64,000 nt of DNA, from NCBI RefSeq assembly GCF_905171775.1, contig NC_053499.1, positions 143,741,251 through 143,805,250 on the forward strand, written 5' to 3'. Made by a program: the position numbers and the translations under genes. This document shows, in pieces, positions 43,344 to 56,300 of this stretch. Under the pieces are notes generated by a model. The model was not told where the DNA came from, did not search any database, and worked only from the letters and a program-made list of their open reading frames with translations. Source of the stretch: Rana temporaria (Eukaryota > Chordata > Amphibia > Anura > Ranidae). How positions within the stretch are numbered: position 1 is the stretch's first letter; each line of letters starts with the position of its first letter.

Positions 43344-43669
43344 CACATGCATTGAGATGCATTTCCATTGAAAAATAGTGTGATATTTCCATACATGTAG
43401 TAATGTGATGACAGGTCCACTTTAATCATATGGTTGTACTGTGTGTGCAGAATAGTGCTGAGTCATTAGTGCGGGGGAGGCGCACGGCGTCCTCGGCTGT
43501 GTCACTGAATTTCCTATGCTGTCTCAGACTTTGTTTTCCTGCAGAGATTTACTATGACGTCTCTCCGTCTGATGAGAAATATTACAAATAAAAATAGATA
43601 TTTATATTATACCGACATTTCCTGGAAATCTCAAAATACTTTATCAATGTTCTAATAGATCCTTCCAGC

Positions 43670-43950
43670 CAGGGCTTTTTTTCAGGGGGAACTTGGGGGA
43701 ACTCAGTTCCACCACCTCTGGCTCAGACCCTTTGGTGCCTGCTTACCACAATCACTTGTAAACACAGAAGTCTGGTTTCTGTGTTTACAAGTGACAGCTC
43801 TGCACTCTGTGTGTAACCCCCTGAGCTCTGCACTCTGTATGTAATGCAATCCTGGTATTTAATGCCCCTTTAAGACCCTTCTACTGTTTGTGAAATCTGA
43901 ACGGGTCGTGATTGAGTTCCTGCACCTATTTTCTGAGAAAAAAAGCTCTG
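43670..43950. mobile_element. hAT-like MITE (CAGGGCTTTTTTTC ends)
   Basis: The ends CAGGGCTTTTTTTC and GAAAAAAAGCTCTG are flanked by an exact 8-bp duplication CTTCCAGC (43662-43669 and 43951-43958). A hairpin ACACAGAAGTCTGGTTTCTG lies inside. Confidence 0.93.
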
Positions 43951-43959
43951 CTTCCAGCA

Positions 43960-44140
43960 TACCTGATCCCTCTATGTACTGTATAAATGTATCAATAAAG
44001 TTTTTTTCATAAATGTCATATCCACATGCCTGATCTCTCTATGTACTGTATAAATGTATCAATAAAGTTTTTTTCATAAATGTCATCCACATGCCTGATC
44101 CCTCTATGTACTGTATAAATGTATCAATAAAGTTGTTTTC
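43960..44140. repeat. About 65-bp tandem repeat, 3 units
   Basis: Three copies of CTCTATGTACTGTATAAATG plus TATCAATAAAGTTTTTTTC are present. Each has an AATAAA, but on the plus strand, where no gene is known. Confidence 0.9.
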
Positions 44141-44160
44141 ATATTATTTTTTCAATATTC

Positions 44161-44607
44161 GACATGTGCGGTTCCTTCCCAATTAAAATTCAGACATATT
44201 TTCGTTATTCAGAAATTTCGGATGTTTTCAAATTCCCGAATTAGAACTGTACCGTATTTAAATAATTCTAAAATAAGGAAATTGGAATTCAAATAGTTTT
44301 TGAATAGTTTTCGAATTCGAAAAGTTTTCCAATTTCCAAAGAGAATAAAATAGAATATAAAATAAAGGAATAGAATAGATTTTTTTTTCTATTCTATTCC
44401 TTTTCTATTCTATTTTATTATTCTTGGAAACTGAAAAACTATTCGATGTCGAAAACTATTTGAATTCGAAAACTTTTCAAATGCGAAAACTATTCGAAAT
44501 TTTCAAATCGATTGGAAAACATTAAACAAAACAAATCCCAAAATCAAATTAAACAATTTTTCCTAAACTAATAACGAATCAATTTTTTTTTCCGTTCTGC
44601 ACATGTC
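44161..44607. mobile_element. AT-rich fold-back MITE
   Basis: The ends GACATGTGCGGTTC and GTTCTGCACATGTC are inverted repeats. The interior is strongly palindromic (AATAGAATAGATTTTT / TTTCTATTCTATT; repeats of TTCGAAAACTATTC). Confidence 0.7.
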
Positions 44608-44997
44608 TACACAATAGACAGTTACAGTTTCATAATTCAGAAAGCCTCCACCTTTGATCCGAAAAACGATGTCTTTGAACGTCAGTCAGTGATTTCGCCT
44701 CGGCTGATGATATCATCAGTCTGCTGCAGGCAGGAGGAAGCATTTCCTAAGTCTCCCCTCCCCCAATGATGTGATAAGGCTGTACATTGTAACTTTTGTA
44801 GCAAGTAACAAAGTAACACGCTGCAATAGGGGCTGCTTTGTATCAGGTATTTGTGAACACAACCAAACACTGCACAGGCACCAGTGGACTCTACCCAGTG
44901 GAGTGAGCCGACTCCTGATCAGAGGAACCGTTGTTGCTGTATCGCTGGGTCAGGTGAGAGGGCCGATCGGCCATTATCTACTATCGTCCATAAGAAC
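44608..44997. other. WFDC1-ATP2C2 intergenic, no feature seen
   Basis: Non-repetitive DNA. A polyadenylation site for WFDC1 could be expected here if the 45.4-kb exon is real. No convincing one was identified. Confidence 0.35.
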
Positions 44998-45335
44998 TGC
45001 AGTCTCTGACCAGCTCCTGTATTATGTCTGCAGTCTCTGACCAGCTCCTGTATTATGTCTGCAGTCTCTGACCATCTCCTGTATTATGTCTGCAGTCTCT
45101 GACCAGCTCCTGTATTATGTCTGCAGTCTCTGACCAGCTCCTGTATTATGTCTGCAGTCTCTGACCATCTCCTGTGCTATGTCTGCAGTCTCTGACCATC
45201 TACTGTGCTATGTCTGCAGTCTCTGACCATCTACTGTACTATGTCTGCAGTCTCTGACCATCTCCTGTGCTATGTCTGAAATCTCTGACCATCTCCTGTG
45301 CTATGTCTGCAATCTCTGACCATCTCCTGACAAGG
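44998..45335. repeat. 31-bp minisatellite
   Basis: About ten units of GCAGTCTCTGACCAGCTCCT plus GTATTATGTCT are present, with ACCATCT and GTGCTATG variants toward the right. Confidence 0.95.
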
Positions 45336-45420
45336 ATTGTGTCATCTCTGAGCTGGCATCTAAGTCCAGGAAGTAGTTGGTGACCCTGGATGATGCCCGA
45401 ACAATTGTGGTACCATCCTT
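45239..45420 (-). CDS. Weak candidate for the terminal WFDC1 exon
   Basis: On the minus strand, a good acceptor (cttttctctccag|AAGGATGG) is followed by an open frame. Its phase fits exon 5: G|AA gives Glu, then GWYHN. The mammalian protein continues with EG then Asn four residues later, so three positions coincide. The frame continues for 60 residues and ends at TAG (45239-45241) inside a 31-bp minisatellite, giving a 259-residue protein that would be longer than usual. Another frame of the same segment (VRASSRVTNYFLDLD) vaguely recalls the cystatin NYFLD segment. The call is weak. Confidence 0.25.
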
Positions 45421-45436
45421 CTGGAGAGAAAAGCAA

Positions 45437-46025
45437 ATGACGGTATTGTCAGGGGGAGTACTGAGATCCTTGCGAGAAATAATAAATACCTGGAAGGGTC
45501 ACACTGACACATTCCTGAGCATGCCGCACCGCACATAACAGATATATCTAATTGGCACAGGGGCACAATTCTAGAAGGACATGAATGATGGAGGTCCTGT
45601 GGGTGGCAGAGAGTCTCTATAACATACACTTGTCAGTGGGAGACATCTTATGAGAACTATGGAAGGTGGGCGGAGTTGGGAACACATACAGAAATCCCCC
45701 GGCTTCTGTGAGGTCAGGTGAGTCTCAGTAAATCACATTCATTTTTTGTTCTGCTGAAGATCTGAGCTGCCGTCCTTCTACATCAGAGAATTGTTATCTC
45801 CGATGAGCGATTCATATTTGGATGATGAAGTTTAGAATAATTCAGAGGGAGTGCGGGAAGGAGCTGACAGACGGTGTGTGTGGGATCTGAGCGTCTATTG
45901 GGGACATTTCGTGCCGCAAGATTCCGAGACATCAACAAGTGAAGGAACGTTGGGAGAAACGCGCCCGGAAAAACACAAGCTGGAGCCGATCCTGCGGGAG
46001 AATATTCTGCGTGTATAAATATTAG
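45437..46025. other. Presumed WFDC1 intron or flank, no feature seen
   Basis: Unique sequence without a clear exon, apart from the candidate immediately to its left. Confidence 0.35.
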
Positions 46026-47905
46026 GAGAGACTATCGAGCGACTAATGATGGACCAAAGAGCGACTAATGAGTGACTAATTAGCGACTTATAAGCGACCA
46101 TTAAGTTAAAATTAAAGGAACGAATAGTATATGACCAATAAGTGACTAATGAATGGCTAGTAAGTGATCAAAAAGCGAAATAAGAGTCACTAATAAATTA
46201 CTAATGAGTGACTAATAAGCGACCAAAAAGCAAATGACAAGTGACTAATGAGCAACCAATGAGCGACTAATAAGTTATTAGCGACTAATAAGCAAATAAT
46301 GAGTGACTAATGAATGACCAATGAGTGACTAATGAGTGACTAATTAACGACTAATATGCGACCAATAAGCAAATAATGAGTGACCAATGAGCAACCAATG
46401 AGCGACTAATAAGTTATTAGCGACTAATAAGCAAATAATGAGTGACTAATGAACAACCAATGAGTGACTAATGAATGACCAATGAGTGACTAATTAACGA
46501 CTAATATGCGACCAATAAGCAAATAATGAGTGACTAATGAACAACCAATGAGTGACTAATGAATGACCAATGAGTGACTAATTAACGACTAATATGCGAC
46601 CAATAAGCAAAAAATGAGTGACTAATGAATGACCAATGAGTGACTAATGAATGACCAATGAGTGACTAATGAATGACCAATGAGTGACTAATTAACGACT
46701 AATATGCGACCAATAAGCAAAAAATGAGTGACTAATGAATGACCAATGAGTGACTAATTAACGACTAATATGCGACCAATAAGCAAATAATGAGTGACCA
46801 ATGAGCAACCAATGAGCAACTAATAAGTTATTAGCGACTAATAAGCAAATAATGAGTGACTAATGAACAACCAATGAGTGACTAATGAATGACCAATGAG
46901 TGACTAATGAATGACCAATGAGTGACTAATGAATGACCAATGAGTGACTAATTAACGACTAATATACGACCAATATGCAAATAATGAGTGACTAATGAAC
47001 AACCAATGAGTGACTAATGAATGACCAATGAGTGATTAATGAATGACTAATGAGTAACTAATTAACGACTAATATGCGACCAATAAGCAAATAATGAGTG
47101 ACCAATGAGCAACCAATGAGCGACTAATAAGTGACTAATTAGCAACTGATAGGCGACTAATGAATGACTAATAAATGGGTAGTAAGTGACCAATAAGTGA
47201 CTAATGAGTGACTAATGAGTGACTAATGAATGGCTAGTAAGTGATCAAAAAGCGAATAAAGAGTGACTAATAAATTACCAATGAGTGACTAATAAACGAC
47301 TAATAAGCGACCAATAAGCAAATGACGAGTGACTAATGAGCAACCAATGAGCGACTAATAAGTTACTAATTAGCGACTAATAAGCAAATAATGAGTGACT
47401 AATGAACGACCAATGAGCGACTAATGAGTGACTAATGAACGACTAATACGCAACCAATAAGCAACTAATGAGTGACTAATTAATGACTATTAAGTGACCA
47501 ATAAGCAAATGATGAGTGACTAACTAGCAACCAATGAGCAACTAATATGTTACTTATTAGCGACTAATAAGCAAATAATGAGTGACTAATGAGCGACTAA
47601 TACGTGACCAATAAGCAAATAATGAGTGGCTAATGAGCAACCAATAAGCAACTAATAAGTGACTAATTAGTGACTAATAAGCGAACAATAATTGAATATT
47701 GAGTGACTAATGAACTACCAATAAGCGACTAATAAGTGACTAACGACTAATAAGCAACCAATAAGCAAATAATGAATGACCAATGAGCAACCAATGAGCA
47801 ACGAATGAACATTTAATAAGCGAATAATGAGTGACCAATGAGAGAATTTGTCACTTATTAGCAACCAAAGAGCGACTAATGAGCGACCAATGAGTGCACG
47901 AATGG
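46026..47905. repeat. 11-bp based satellite-like array, 1.9 kb
   Basis: The basic unit is 11 bp (AGTGACTAATG, AGCGACCAATA, AGCAAATAATG and similar), about 170 times. Higher-order blocks recur, for example TTAACGACTAATATGCGACC followed by AATAAGCAAATAATG. Many units contain CCAAT. Confidence 0.95.
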
Positions 47906-48019
47906 CCAGAAATATTCCCATTGTGGGAATCAGGCTTTTCTATTTCCTGATTCAGAGACAATCAGGAGGCAAGAATCTAATTTCTATACACAGACATGTA
48001 GGTTGGAGGTCTGGGGGAA

Positions 48020-48995
48020 ACATGTTTGTCATTATTATTATTATACATTTATATATCCACTCTGACATACAGAGAACATAGATACGGACATCAGTCTCTG
48101 CACCACAGGAGCTTACACTCTAATGTCCCCCACAGTCCCGCGCTGCGATATTATGGGAAAACTATAATAGAACAGAATAATAGTAATCATATAGTGACTC
48201 CTGCTGGCTATGAGACAGGTACTACACCTAAGATCAGTATTAATACGCAGTTGAACTGCAAATCTGTGGACTGGTTTATTATTATTATTATTATACAGGA
48301 TTTATAACATCGGGGAAGACAGTACAATTACAATACAATACAGGAGGAATCAGAGGGCCCTGCTCGTTAGAAAGGTTTATGAGCATTTGTAATTCTGTAC
48401 AGACAGTCTTGTGATTTACAGACATTTTTCACAGATGGACAGGTGATTGGCATTTTCAGAAGAAGACCAGAACAGGGGGGTTTTCCTTGTGATGTACAAT
48501 ATTATCACATAATACAATACCAACCATTATCCTATATGCTTCCGGGTCTGTTTATCAACTCCGACCACAACGTTATTATAATTTCCACCTGTAGAGACAT
48601 ATATAATGTATAACATTGTTATCATGCATGCATATATATATATATATATATATACTGCAGTGCTATACAGATAACACTGTACCAGTCACACCAGTCTCTG
48701 CACCAGAGGAGCTTACACTCTACTCCCCCCCCCCCCACAGTCACACACTGTTATTATTATACATTTATATAGCTCTGACATATACCGCCGGTGTGTACAT
48801 AGAATAGTTAGCCAGCCACATCAGTCTCTGTACCAGAGGAGCTTACACTCATATGCCCCCCACAGTCATTCACTATCATTATTATTATACATTTATATAG
48901 CTCTGACATATACCGCAGTGCTGTACGGAGAACACTGAGCCAGCCACATCAGTTTCTGCACCAGAGGAGCTTACACTCTAATGTCACCCACAACC
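48020..48995. repeat. Four to five L2/CR1-like short repeat copies
   Basis: Copies at about 48033-48140, 48650-48735, 48745-48865 and 48872-48995 share TATATAGCTCTGACATATAC, CATCAGTCTCTGCACCAGAG and GAGCTTACACTCTAATG. (ATT)n and (TA)n runs separate them. Confidence 0.8.
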
Positions 48996-49288
48996 CCTTT
49001 GTACAGCTCAGTCTGAAGTTTCAATCAGAGTGAGACAGTCTGAAAGCAAACAGCTTCCGGTGTGCAGTCTTAGGAATCCCAGAGTGCTTTGTGAATCCTG
49101 CAGCATAGGTGTTGCCCTACGTCAAACATTTATTTGCAAAACAAAGATTAGACATGTTACTTGTCTCTATTTATCTATATTGGGGTCTCCAAACTATGAC
49201 CTGTGAGCCACATTCAGCTCACTACATGATTGTATCTGGCCTGCCGCAAGTGTCCATAAAAATACCCCGGTACTGATACACCCACTGC

Positions 49289-49740
49289 CAGGGCTGGACT
49301 GGGACAACTCCCGCACCACCCGGCCACCCAAGCCCCCTCTCCCCCTTCACTAGCCACTAGCTGTCCTACTTTATTAGAGTAGAATGGCTGGTACTGGTAC
49401 TCTTATAGGCAGTACCAGTGGGGAAGTTAGACATTATTTCACCCGGGGCAAAGAATCAGTTTGGTGCCCGGCCCCCCTACCCCCTTATGGGACAAGTTTA
49501 GGCAGAAGTGAGAAACTCCCAGGCCATAGCTGTTGAGTCAGCTGTCTGTCCCCTCCCCCATGCTCCTCTGTCGTCCCCCCTGCTCCTCTGGTCCTCCCTC
49601 TGCTTCTTTGTTCCCCCCAGGTGAGCGCTGCGGGCTGGGAGAGGAGGTGAGCGCTGCAGGAAGGGAGACACAGAGGAGCGGAGGGGCAGCGGCGTCCCAC
49701 CGGGAAACTCCCTGTAGTCCCAATGGCCAGTCCATCCCTG
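49289..49740. mobile_element. hAT-like MITE (CAGGGCTGGACTGGGA ends)
   Basis: The ends CAGGGCTGGACTGGGA and TCCCAATGGCCAGTCCATCCCTG-type sequence pair. An exact 8-bp duplication CCCACTGC is at 49281-49288 and 49741-49748. It is GC-rich and non-coding. Confidence 0.93.
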
Positions 49741-49799
49741 CCCACTGCCAGTCAGCTGGCCATGTCCCTCCCCCAGTCCTCCTTCTGGGCACTTCTAGA

Positions 49800-50220
49800 T
49801 AAAGAGGGGGTGTCTGATGGGCACTCCTAGATAATGAGGAGGCGTCTGATGGGCACTCTTGGAACGGATATAAGGGGACTCTGATGGTCACTCCTGGATA
49901 TAAATGGACTCTGATGGACACTCCTGGATATAAGGGGACTCTGATGGACACTCTTGGATTTAAGGTGACTCTGATGGACATTCCTGGATATAAGGGGACT
50001 TTGAGAGACACTCATGGATATAAGGGGACTCTGATGCACACTCCTGGATATCAGGGGACTCTGGTGGACACTCCTGCATATCAGGGGACTCTGGTGGACA
50101 CTCCTGGATATAAAGGGACTCTGATGGACACTCCTGGATATAAAGGGACTCTGATGGACACTCCTGGATATAAAGGGACTCTGATGGACACTCCTGGATA
50201 TAAAGGGTTACAGAGGTCGA
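49800..50220. repeat. 30-bp minisatellite just downstream of WFDC1 exon 5
   Basis: About 14 units of GGACTCTGATGGACACTCCT plus GGATATAAGG are present. It starts about 50 bp beyond the exon 5 donor, inside the following intron. Confidence 0.95.
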
Positions 50221-50270
50221 AATAAAGAACACTCCCGCACTTATTTTTCCAATCCGGAGACGTGACTTAC

Positions 50271-50312
50271 CATGATACTCTTTGGGATATTTCAGCCTCA
50301 GGTTTCTCCCAT
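50271..50312 (-). CDS. WFDC1: WFDC1 coding exon 5
   Basis: A 42-bp exon, phase 1 to phase 1, has acceptor ttattccag|ATGGGA and donor CATG|gtaagtc. It gives DGRNLRLKYPKEYH, equivalent to the DGR..LR..YKEY region near the C terminus of mammalian WFDC1. About 20 further residues are expected in a last exon. If the donor were not used, the frame would run on into a 30-bp minisatellite. Confidence 0.9.
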
Positions 50313-53300
50313 CTGGAATAAAATACACAAGAGAAGAAATCTGTGTCAGGTCTGCGGTGAATTGGGACAGCTCTCTGTGACGTCATAGTGTGAGGAATTC
50401 TGGGAGTTTCACTCACCTGAGTTTCCTCTTTGCTTGATGCACTGCCCTCGATTCGGGATGCCCTCTGCTGGGCTTCCGGGATTAATTATGTGACATTCGT
50501 ATCCTGTAGGGCAGTGGAGAGGCTCATCCCCATCTTCAGTGGTGCTGCAGGCTTCAGCTGTCAGTGGAAACACAGAGAAAGTGACTGAGCTCTTATTACT
50601 GGCAACAACAACTAAACTCAGTGAAAGCCAGACACCTAGGGGCCAAGAAGGAACACTACACTCAGGAAAAATCGGACATCTAGTTGTTGGAAGGAGCACT
50701 TCACTCAGGAAGTCTGACATCTAGTGGCCATGAAGGAGGACTACACTCAAGAAAAGTCTGACAGCTGTTGGCTAGGAAGGTGTGCTACACTTAGTGAATG
50801 TTTGACACAAAGGCCCAGATTCTTGTACACCGGCGTATCTTTGCCCGGCGTAACGTATCCGATTTACGTTACGCCGCCGCAACTTACACGGGCAAGTGCT
50901 GTATTCTCAAAGCACTTGCTCCGTAAGTTGCGGCGGCATAGAGTAAATCGGCCGGCGTAAGCCCGCCTAATTCAAATGTGGAAGGGGGGGGGGTGTGTTT
51001 TATGTGAAACTACTGTGACCCGACGTGATTGACGTTTTTGCGGAACGGCGCATTGCGCCGTCTGTGGAATTTCCCAGTGTGCATTGCTCCAAAGTACGCC
51101 GCAAGGACGTCATTGGTTTCGACGTGAATGACGTCCAGCCCCATTCACGGACGACTTACGCAAACGGCGTAACTTTTTCAAATTTCGACGCGGAAATGAC
51201 AGCCATACTTAACATTGGCTGCGCCTCATATAGCAGGGGCAACTATACGCCGGGAAAAGCCTAACGTAAACGTCGTAACTTTACTGCGTCGGCCTCGCGT
51301 ACATTCGGGAATTTGCGTATCTAGCTAATTTGCATACTAGGCGCGGAATTCGACGGAATCGCCACCTAGCGGTCAAAAAAAATTGCAGTTTAGATCCGAT
51401 GGCGTAGGAGACTTACGCTTGTCGGATCTAATGGATATCTATGCGTAACTGATTCTAAGAATCAGTCGCATAGATACGACGGGTCAGATTAGGACTTACG
51501 ACAGCGTACATGGCGCTGCGCCGTCGTAAGTCTTTTGAGAATCTGGGCCATAGTGGCCAGGTAGGAGTACGAGTTACTTACTATATATAGTGAAAGTCTG
51601 ACACTTAGTGGTCAATAAGGAGCATTACTCTCAGGAAAAGTCCTACATCTAGTGATTGAAAGTACTACACTCAGGAAAAGTCTGACACCTAGTGACCAGG
51701 AAGGAGTACTACACTTAGGAAAAGTCTGACAACTAGTGGTGGCAAGGAGTACTACACTCAGGAAAAGTCTGACACCTAGTGACCAGGAAGGAGTACTACA
51801 CTTAGGAAAAGTCTGACATCTAGTGGTGGCAAGGAGTACTACACTCAGGAAAAGTCTGACATCTAGTGGTTGGAAGGAGTACTACACTCAGGAAAGGTCT
51901 GACCCCTAGTGACCAGGAAGGAGTACTACACTCAATGATAGTCTGACACCTTGTGGCCATTCATTCAGAAAATTACCTAAATAACATTTGTTTCTCCCAA
52001 GTTTGCACAGAACGAATGTACAGGGAGATTGGCTGGACAAAAGGCTATGATTTTTTAAATAGATATTTGTGGTTTAATACAACTTAAAAAGGTCGTACCT
52101 TGTAAGACTTCCTCTGGTCCATCCAGTAACCAGCCGTTCCCACCCAACCAGCGAGGCTTCGGCTGCACCAACCAATCCAGCACTGAAGGTAGACAAAAAG
52201 AAAAATGTTACAGATATCGGTGAGAAGCGTGCACGCCGCACATAGAGACAGAACATTTCAGAACTTGCTTCGGACTGACCCTATGTGATGTTTTAGAAAT
52301 AAGGAATTTATGTAGTAGTTGAATAATGAGATAAGCCCTATACTTTCTATTAAGAACGTATTTTGGGTTTGTAATGATAAAAACGTATAATAAAGAAATA
52401 TAAAGTAAAAAATAATAACCAGGAAGTGGCTACAAAGAAGATGTAGGAGGACAAGGTAACAAGGGTTAGGGTGCTTGCTGACCCTCTGCCTGACCCACCC
52501 TCTTTTGTTTCTGTATCATACCTGGAGGAGGCTGAACGGACTCCAGGCAGGCGTAGATGCATCCATTGAAGCAGCAGCGTTTGTGTCTCTCACACTCGGA
52601 GTCAGAGCGGCAGCTCAACACCTCACAGGCCCGATCAGGAAGGGTTTGTGGTGGTGGGGGGCAGCGATCATTCTTCTGGTAGTTGGTATTATGGGGGTGC
52701 AGTGGGTACTCATAGTCCTGCGGATGAGAAAGACAGGAAATATTGTGACAACTGCTGTGCCCATTATGAGGGGTTACCATCACCCTAGAACTGAGTTCCC
52801 GGGTCTGTACACCCGCTGTGCCCATTATGAGGGGTTCCCATCATTATCCCTGTACTAAGTTCCTGGGTCTGTACACCTGCTGTGCCCATTATAAGGGGTT
52901 CCCACCATCCCTGTGCTGAGTTCCCGGGTCTGTACACCTGCCGTGCCCATTATGAGGAGTTCCCATCATCCCTGTGCTGAGTTCCCGGGTCTGTACACCT
53001 GCTGTGCCCATTATGAGGAGTTCCCACCACCCCTGTGCTGAGTTTCTTAAATTACAAAAAAAGGGGGGTTGCCATGCGGGACCTCTGGGCCCTTTAATAA
53101 AAATAAAAAAAATAAACCTCTGGGCCCTTTAATAATAAAAAAAATAAATAAAAAAACATTTATAAAAAATAAAAAAAGGGGGGTTTGCCACATGGGGACC
53201 TGGGGACCTCTGAGCCCTTTAATAAAAAAATATATATATATAAAAAAAAGAAATAAAAAGAAAAAAAAGAAATAAAATATAAAAAAAATATATTATTTTT

Positions 53301-56300
53301 TATAAAAAAAAAGGGGGGTTGTCATCCGGGCCCCTGGGGACCTCCGGACCCCTAAAAAAAAAAAAGAAATTGGCCTTTTAATAAAAAATGAAATAAAAAT
53401 ATATTAAAAAAAATATATATATTTTTTAATATATAAAAAAAGGGGGGTTGCCATCTCGGGCCCCTGGGGACCTCCGGGCCCCTTACAGGTGTACTGCCTG
53501 TACCCCCCTGATGGCGGCCAAGGGGCTGCATCATTGGATTTTATTGACAGCAGCGGGAGCCAATGGCTCTATCCAATGAGAAGCCAATCAGCCATGGAGA
53601 GAACGACGTGGGATTACGCTCTCGGAAATTCGGGGCTCAGGTAAGTAAAAAGGGGGGGGGGTGGTTGGGGGGAGAATGGATTTTGTTGTCAGAATATTTG
53701 AGAACCTGCTCTTAGATTTTTGTTGTCGGAAGTTCTGACAGAAAATGTCCGATGAAGCCTACACACGGTCGAAATTTTTTTTTCTGAATTAATGTTATTT
53801 TTTATTATAGGCAGTAGTAAAATATGTATTATGACCACTAGATGGCGCTGAGGAGCCTAGGCAACGCATGTCTTTGTAACATGGGATACAATGTAATGAT
53901 TCTAGAGATTATGGCTAATGGTTACATTTATTTCCTAATTCCCTCAAGTGTTCTATAGAATTGTTACATTTTATCACACATATGTATTCCCTGTGCTCCT
54001 CAGCTTCACCCAGTGCCAATATTGTGAAATTTTACTACTGCCCATAATAAAAGAACATTTGTTCAGAAAAGAATATAGCTTAAAGTGGATGTAAACCCCC
54101 TCTCCTCCTTTCTAAACTCCTGCCATAGTGCTGATCTATACGGATAGAGACGCCTCCTGCATGTATCCTTACCTGTCAAATGTCTCCCCTCTGTCTGTTA
54201 TAAGAACTGAAAAACTTCAGATTCTGTGGGTGGATCTGTTGTCTGGAGCTCGGTGGGTGGAGTCGTGATGTCAGTAGACTCCCCGCCCACCTCTACACTC
54301 CCCTTGTCAACATGCATTTTGTCCTGTGTATTTCTTACACTAAATTCTGCTATGATCAGTAACATCCAGTCAAAATCCAGAAAAGTAACCACATGACTTC
54401 AGAAAAGCAGTTGGGGTGGGAATTAAAAAATAATGCCTGTCTCCAGGCTAGTGCATGAGATCTGTAAATAACCTGTCACTCACAGCAAGGGGACGGAACG
54501 GACTAAGGTTTTTCTCTGTTAGTCCGTTTTATCTCACCGAACAATAAAAGAGGATTGCTCAGAGCTGGATTAACTCTGTGTGGCAAGACTGGGCACAGAT
54601 GATAGGAAATCTTATACTGTACATTGTGACATCAAATAAAAATTTTGGGTTTACACCCACTTTAAAGAACAATTGTTTTGCCTGGTTACCACAAAGCAAA
54701 TGTACATGCTGATTCACTGGATTAATGGCTATGCAAATATTTTTTTAAAATAAAAAGACTCCATATCTATTTATGTTTTTTTGTTTTGTTATATTGTTGT
54801 AGCCCTGATGAAGGGGGTGAGTTCTGGCCCTGAAACGCGTTGCTTCATCTATAGATAACATTCTACTTGATCTTGTGCTGGAATAAATAATAATATTTGG
54901 ATTATCAACCTATGGTGTGATGCTCTGATCTCAAATCCATTTAGTTGCCTTACAATCCCTGACACTGTGGAGATCCTTTGGGGTGTAGAAGCCACCAGCG
55001 CACAATTCAGACACCCAATCTAAACACCTCTGCCGTACCATTGGGAAGAATCATCAGAAGGGTAGTAGTAGGGTTCCAGTTATCCATTCCTCCAGAACGA
55101 TGAATGGAAGGGGTGTTTATTGGTTGCAGTGGCGGTTCGTCCATAGAGGGCGCTGGAGCGCCGCCCCCTCTGGCTCCGCACCGCCACTGACTAATAACAT
55201 AGATTCATTGCATTGCATGAATCGATGTTATTGTCGCCGCTGCCGCTGGTCTATTCAGATGGCCGGAACTCGAGCGCCGGCCTGCCTGAATAACGGCAGC
55301 TGGTTGGCTGTACGGAAGTGCCTATCAGAGCCAGCGGCTCTGATTGGCTTTCCGAGTACAGCCCTCAGCAACCGGAAGCTTATCCAGGGAACGTACAGGG
55401 GTGTGTTCCTTGGATAAGACTGACAGGCGTCTCAGCCAATCAGGTTCACCGGTTCTGGCTATCGGTAACCTGATTGGCTGAAGCGTCATCGAGGGCGGGA
55501 GAAGACATTGAGGGACATGGATGGCTGACTCCAGTAAAGGTAAGTGCCGGGCGGGGGGGGGGGGGGCACAGCGGCGACGAAGGGCACAGTGACATTAATG
55601 GGCACAGTGGCGACAATGGGCACAGTGGGGACAATTGGCACGGCGGCATGAATGGGCACAGTGGCGACAATTTGGCACAGAGGGGACAATTGACACAGCG
55701 GCATGAATGGGCACAGTGACGACAATTTGGCACAGTGGTGACAATTAAAGGGCACAGTGACATCAATGGGCACAGTGGCGACAATTAAAGGGCACAGTGG
55801 TGACAATTGGCACAGTGGTGACAATTGATGGCACAGTGGCTGTGTTTGATGGCATGGCACAGTGGCTGCGTTAGATGGCATGGCACAGTGGTGACAATTG
55901 ATGGCACAGTGGCTGCGTTTGATGGCATGGCACAGTGCTGCGAATTGATTTCACAGTGGCTGTGTTTGATGGCATGGCACAGTGGTGACAATTGATGGCA
56001 CAGTGGCTGTGTTTGATGGCATGGCACAGTGGCTGCGTTAGATGGCATGGCACAGTGGTGACAATTGATGGTACAGTGGCTGCGTTTGATGGCATGGCAC
56101 AGTGGTGCGAATTGATTTCACAGTGGCTGTGTTTGATGGCATGGCACAGTGGCTGCGTTTGATGGCATGGCACAGTGGCTGCTTTTGATGGCATGGCACA
56201 GTGGTGACAATTGATGGCACAGTGGCTGCATTTGATGGGCACAGTGAGGCTGCATTTTTTTCCTTTTTCGTTTGTGCCCCCCCAAAAAATTTTGAGCACC

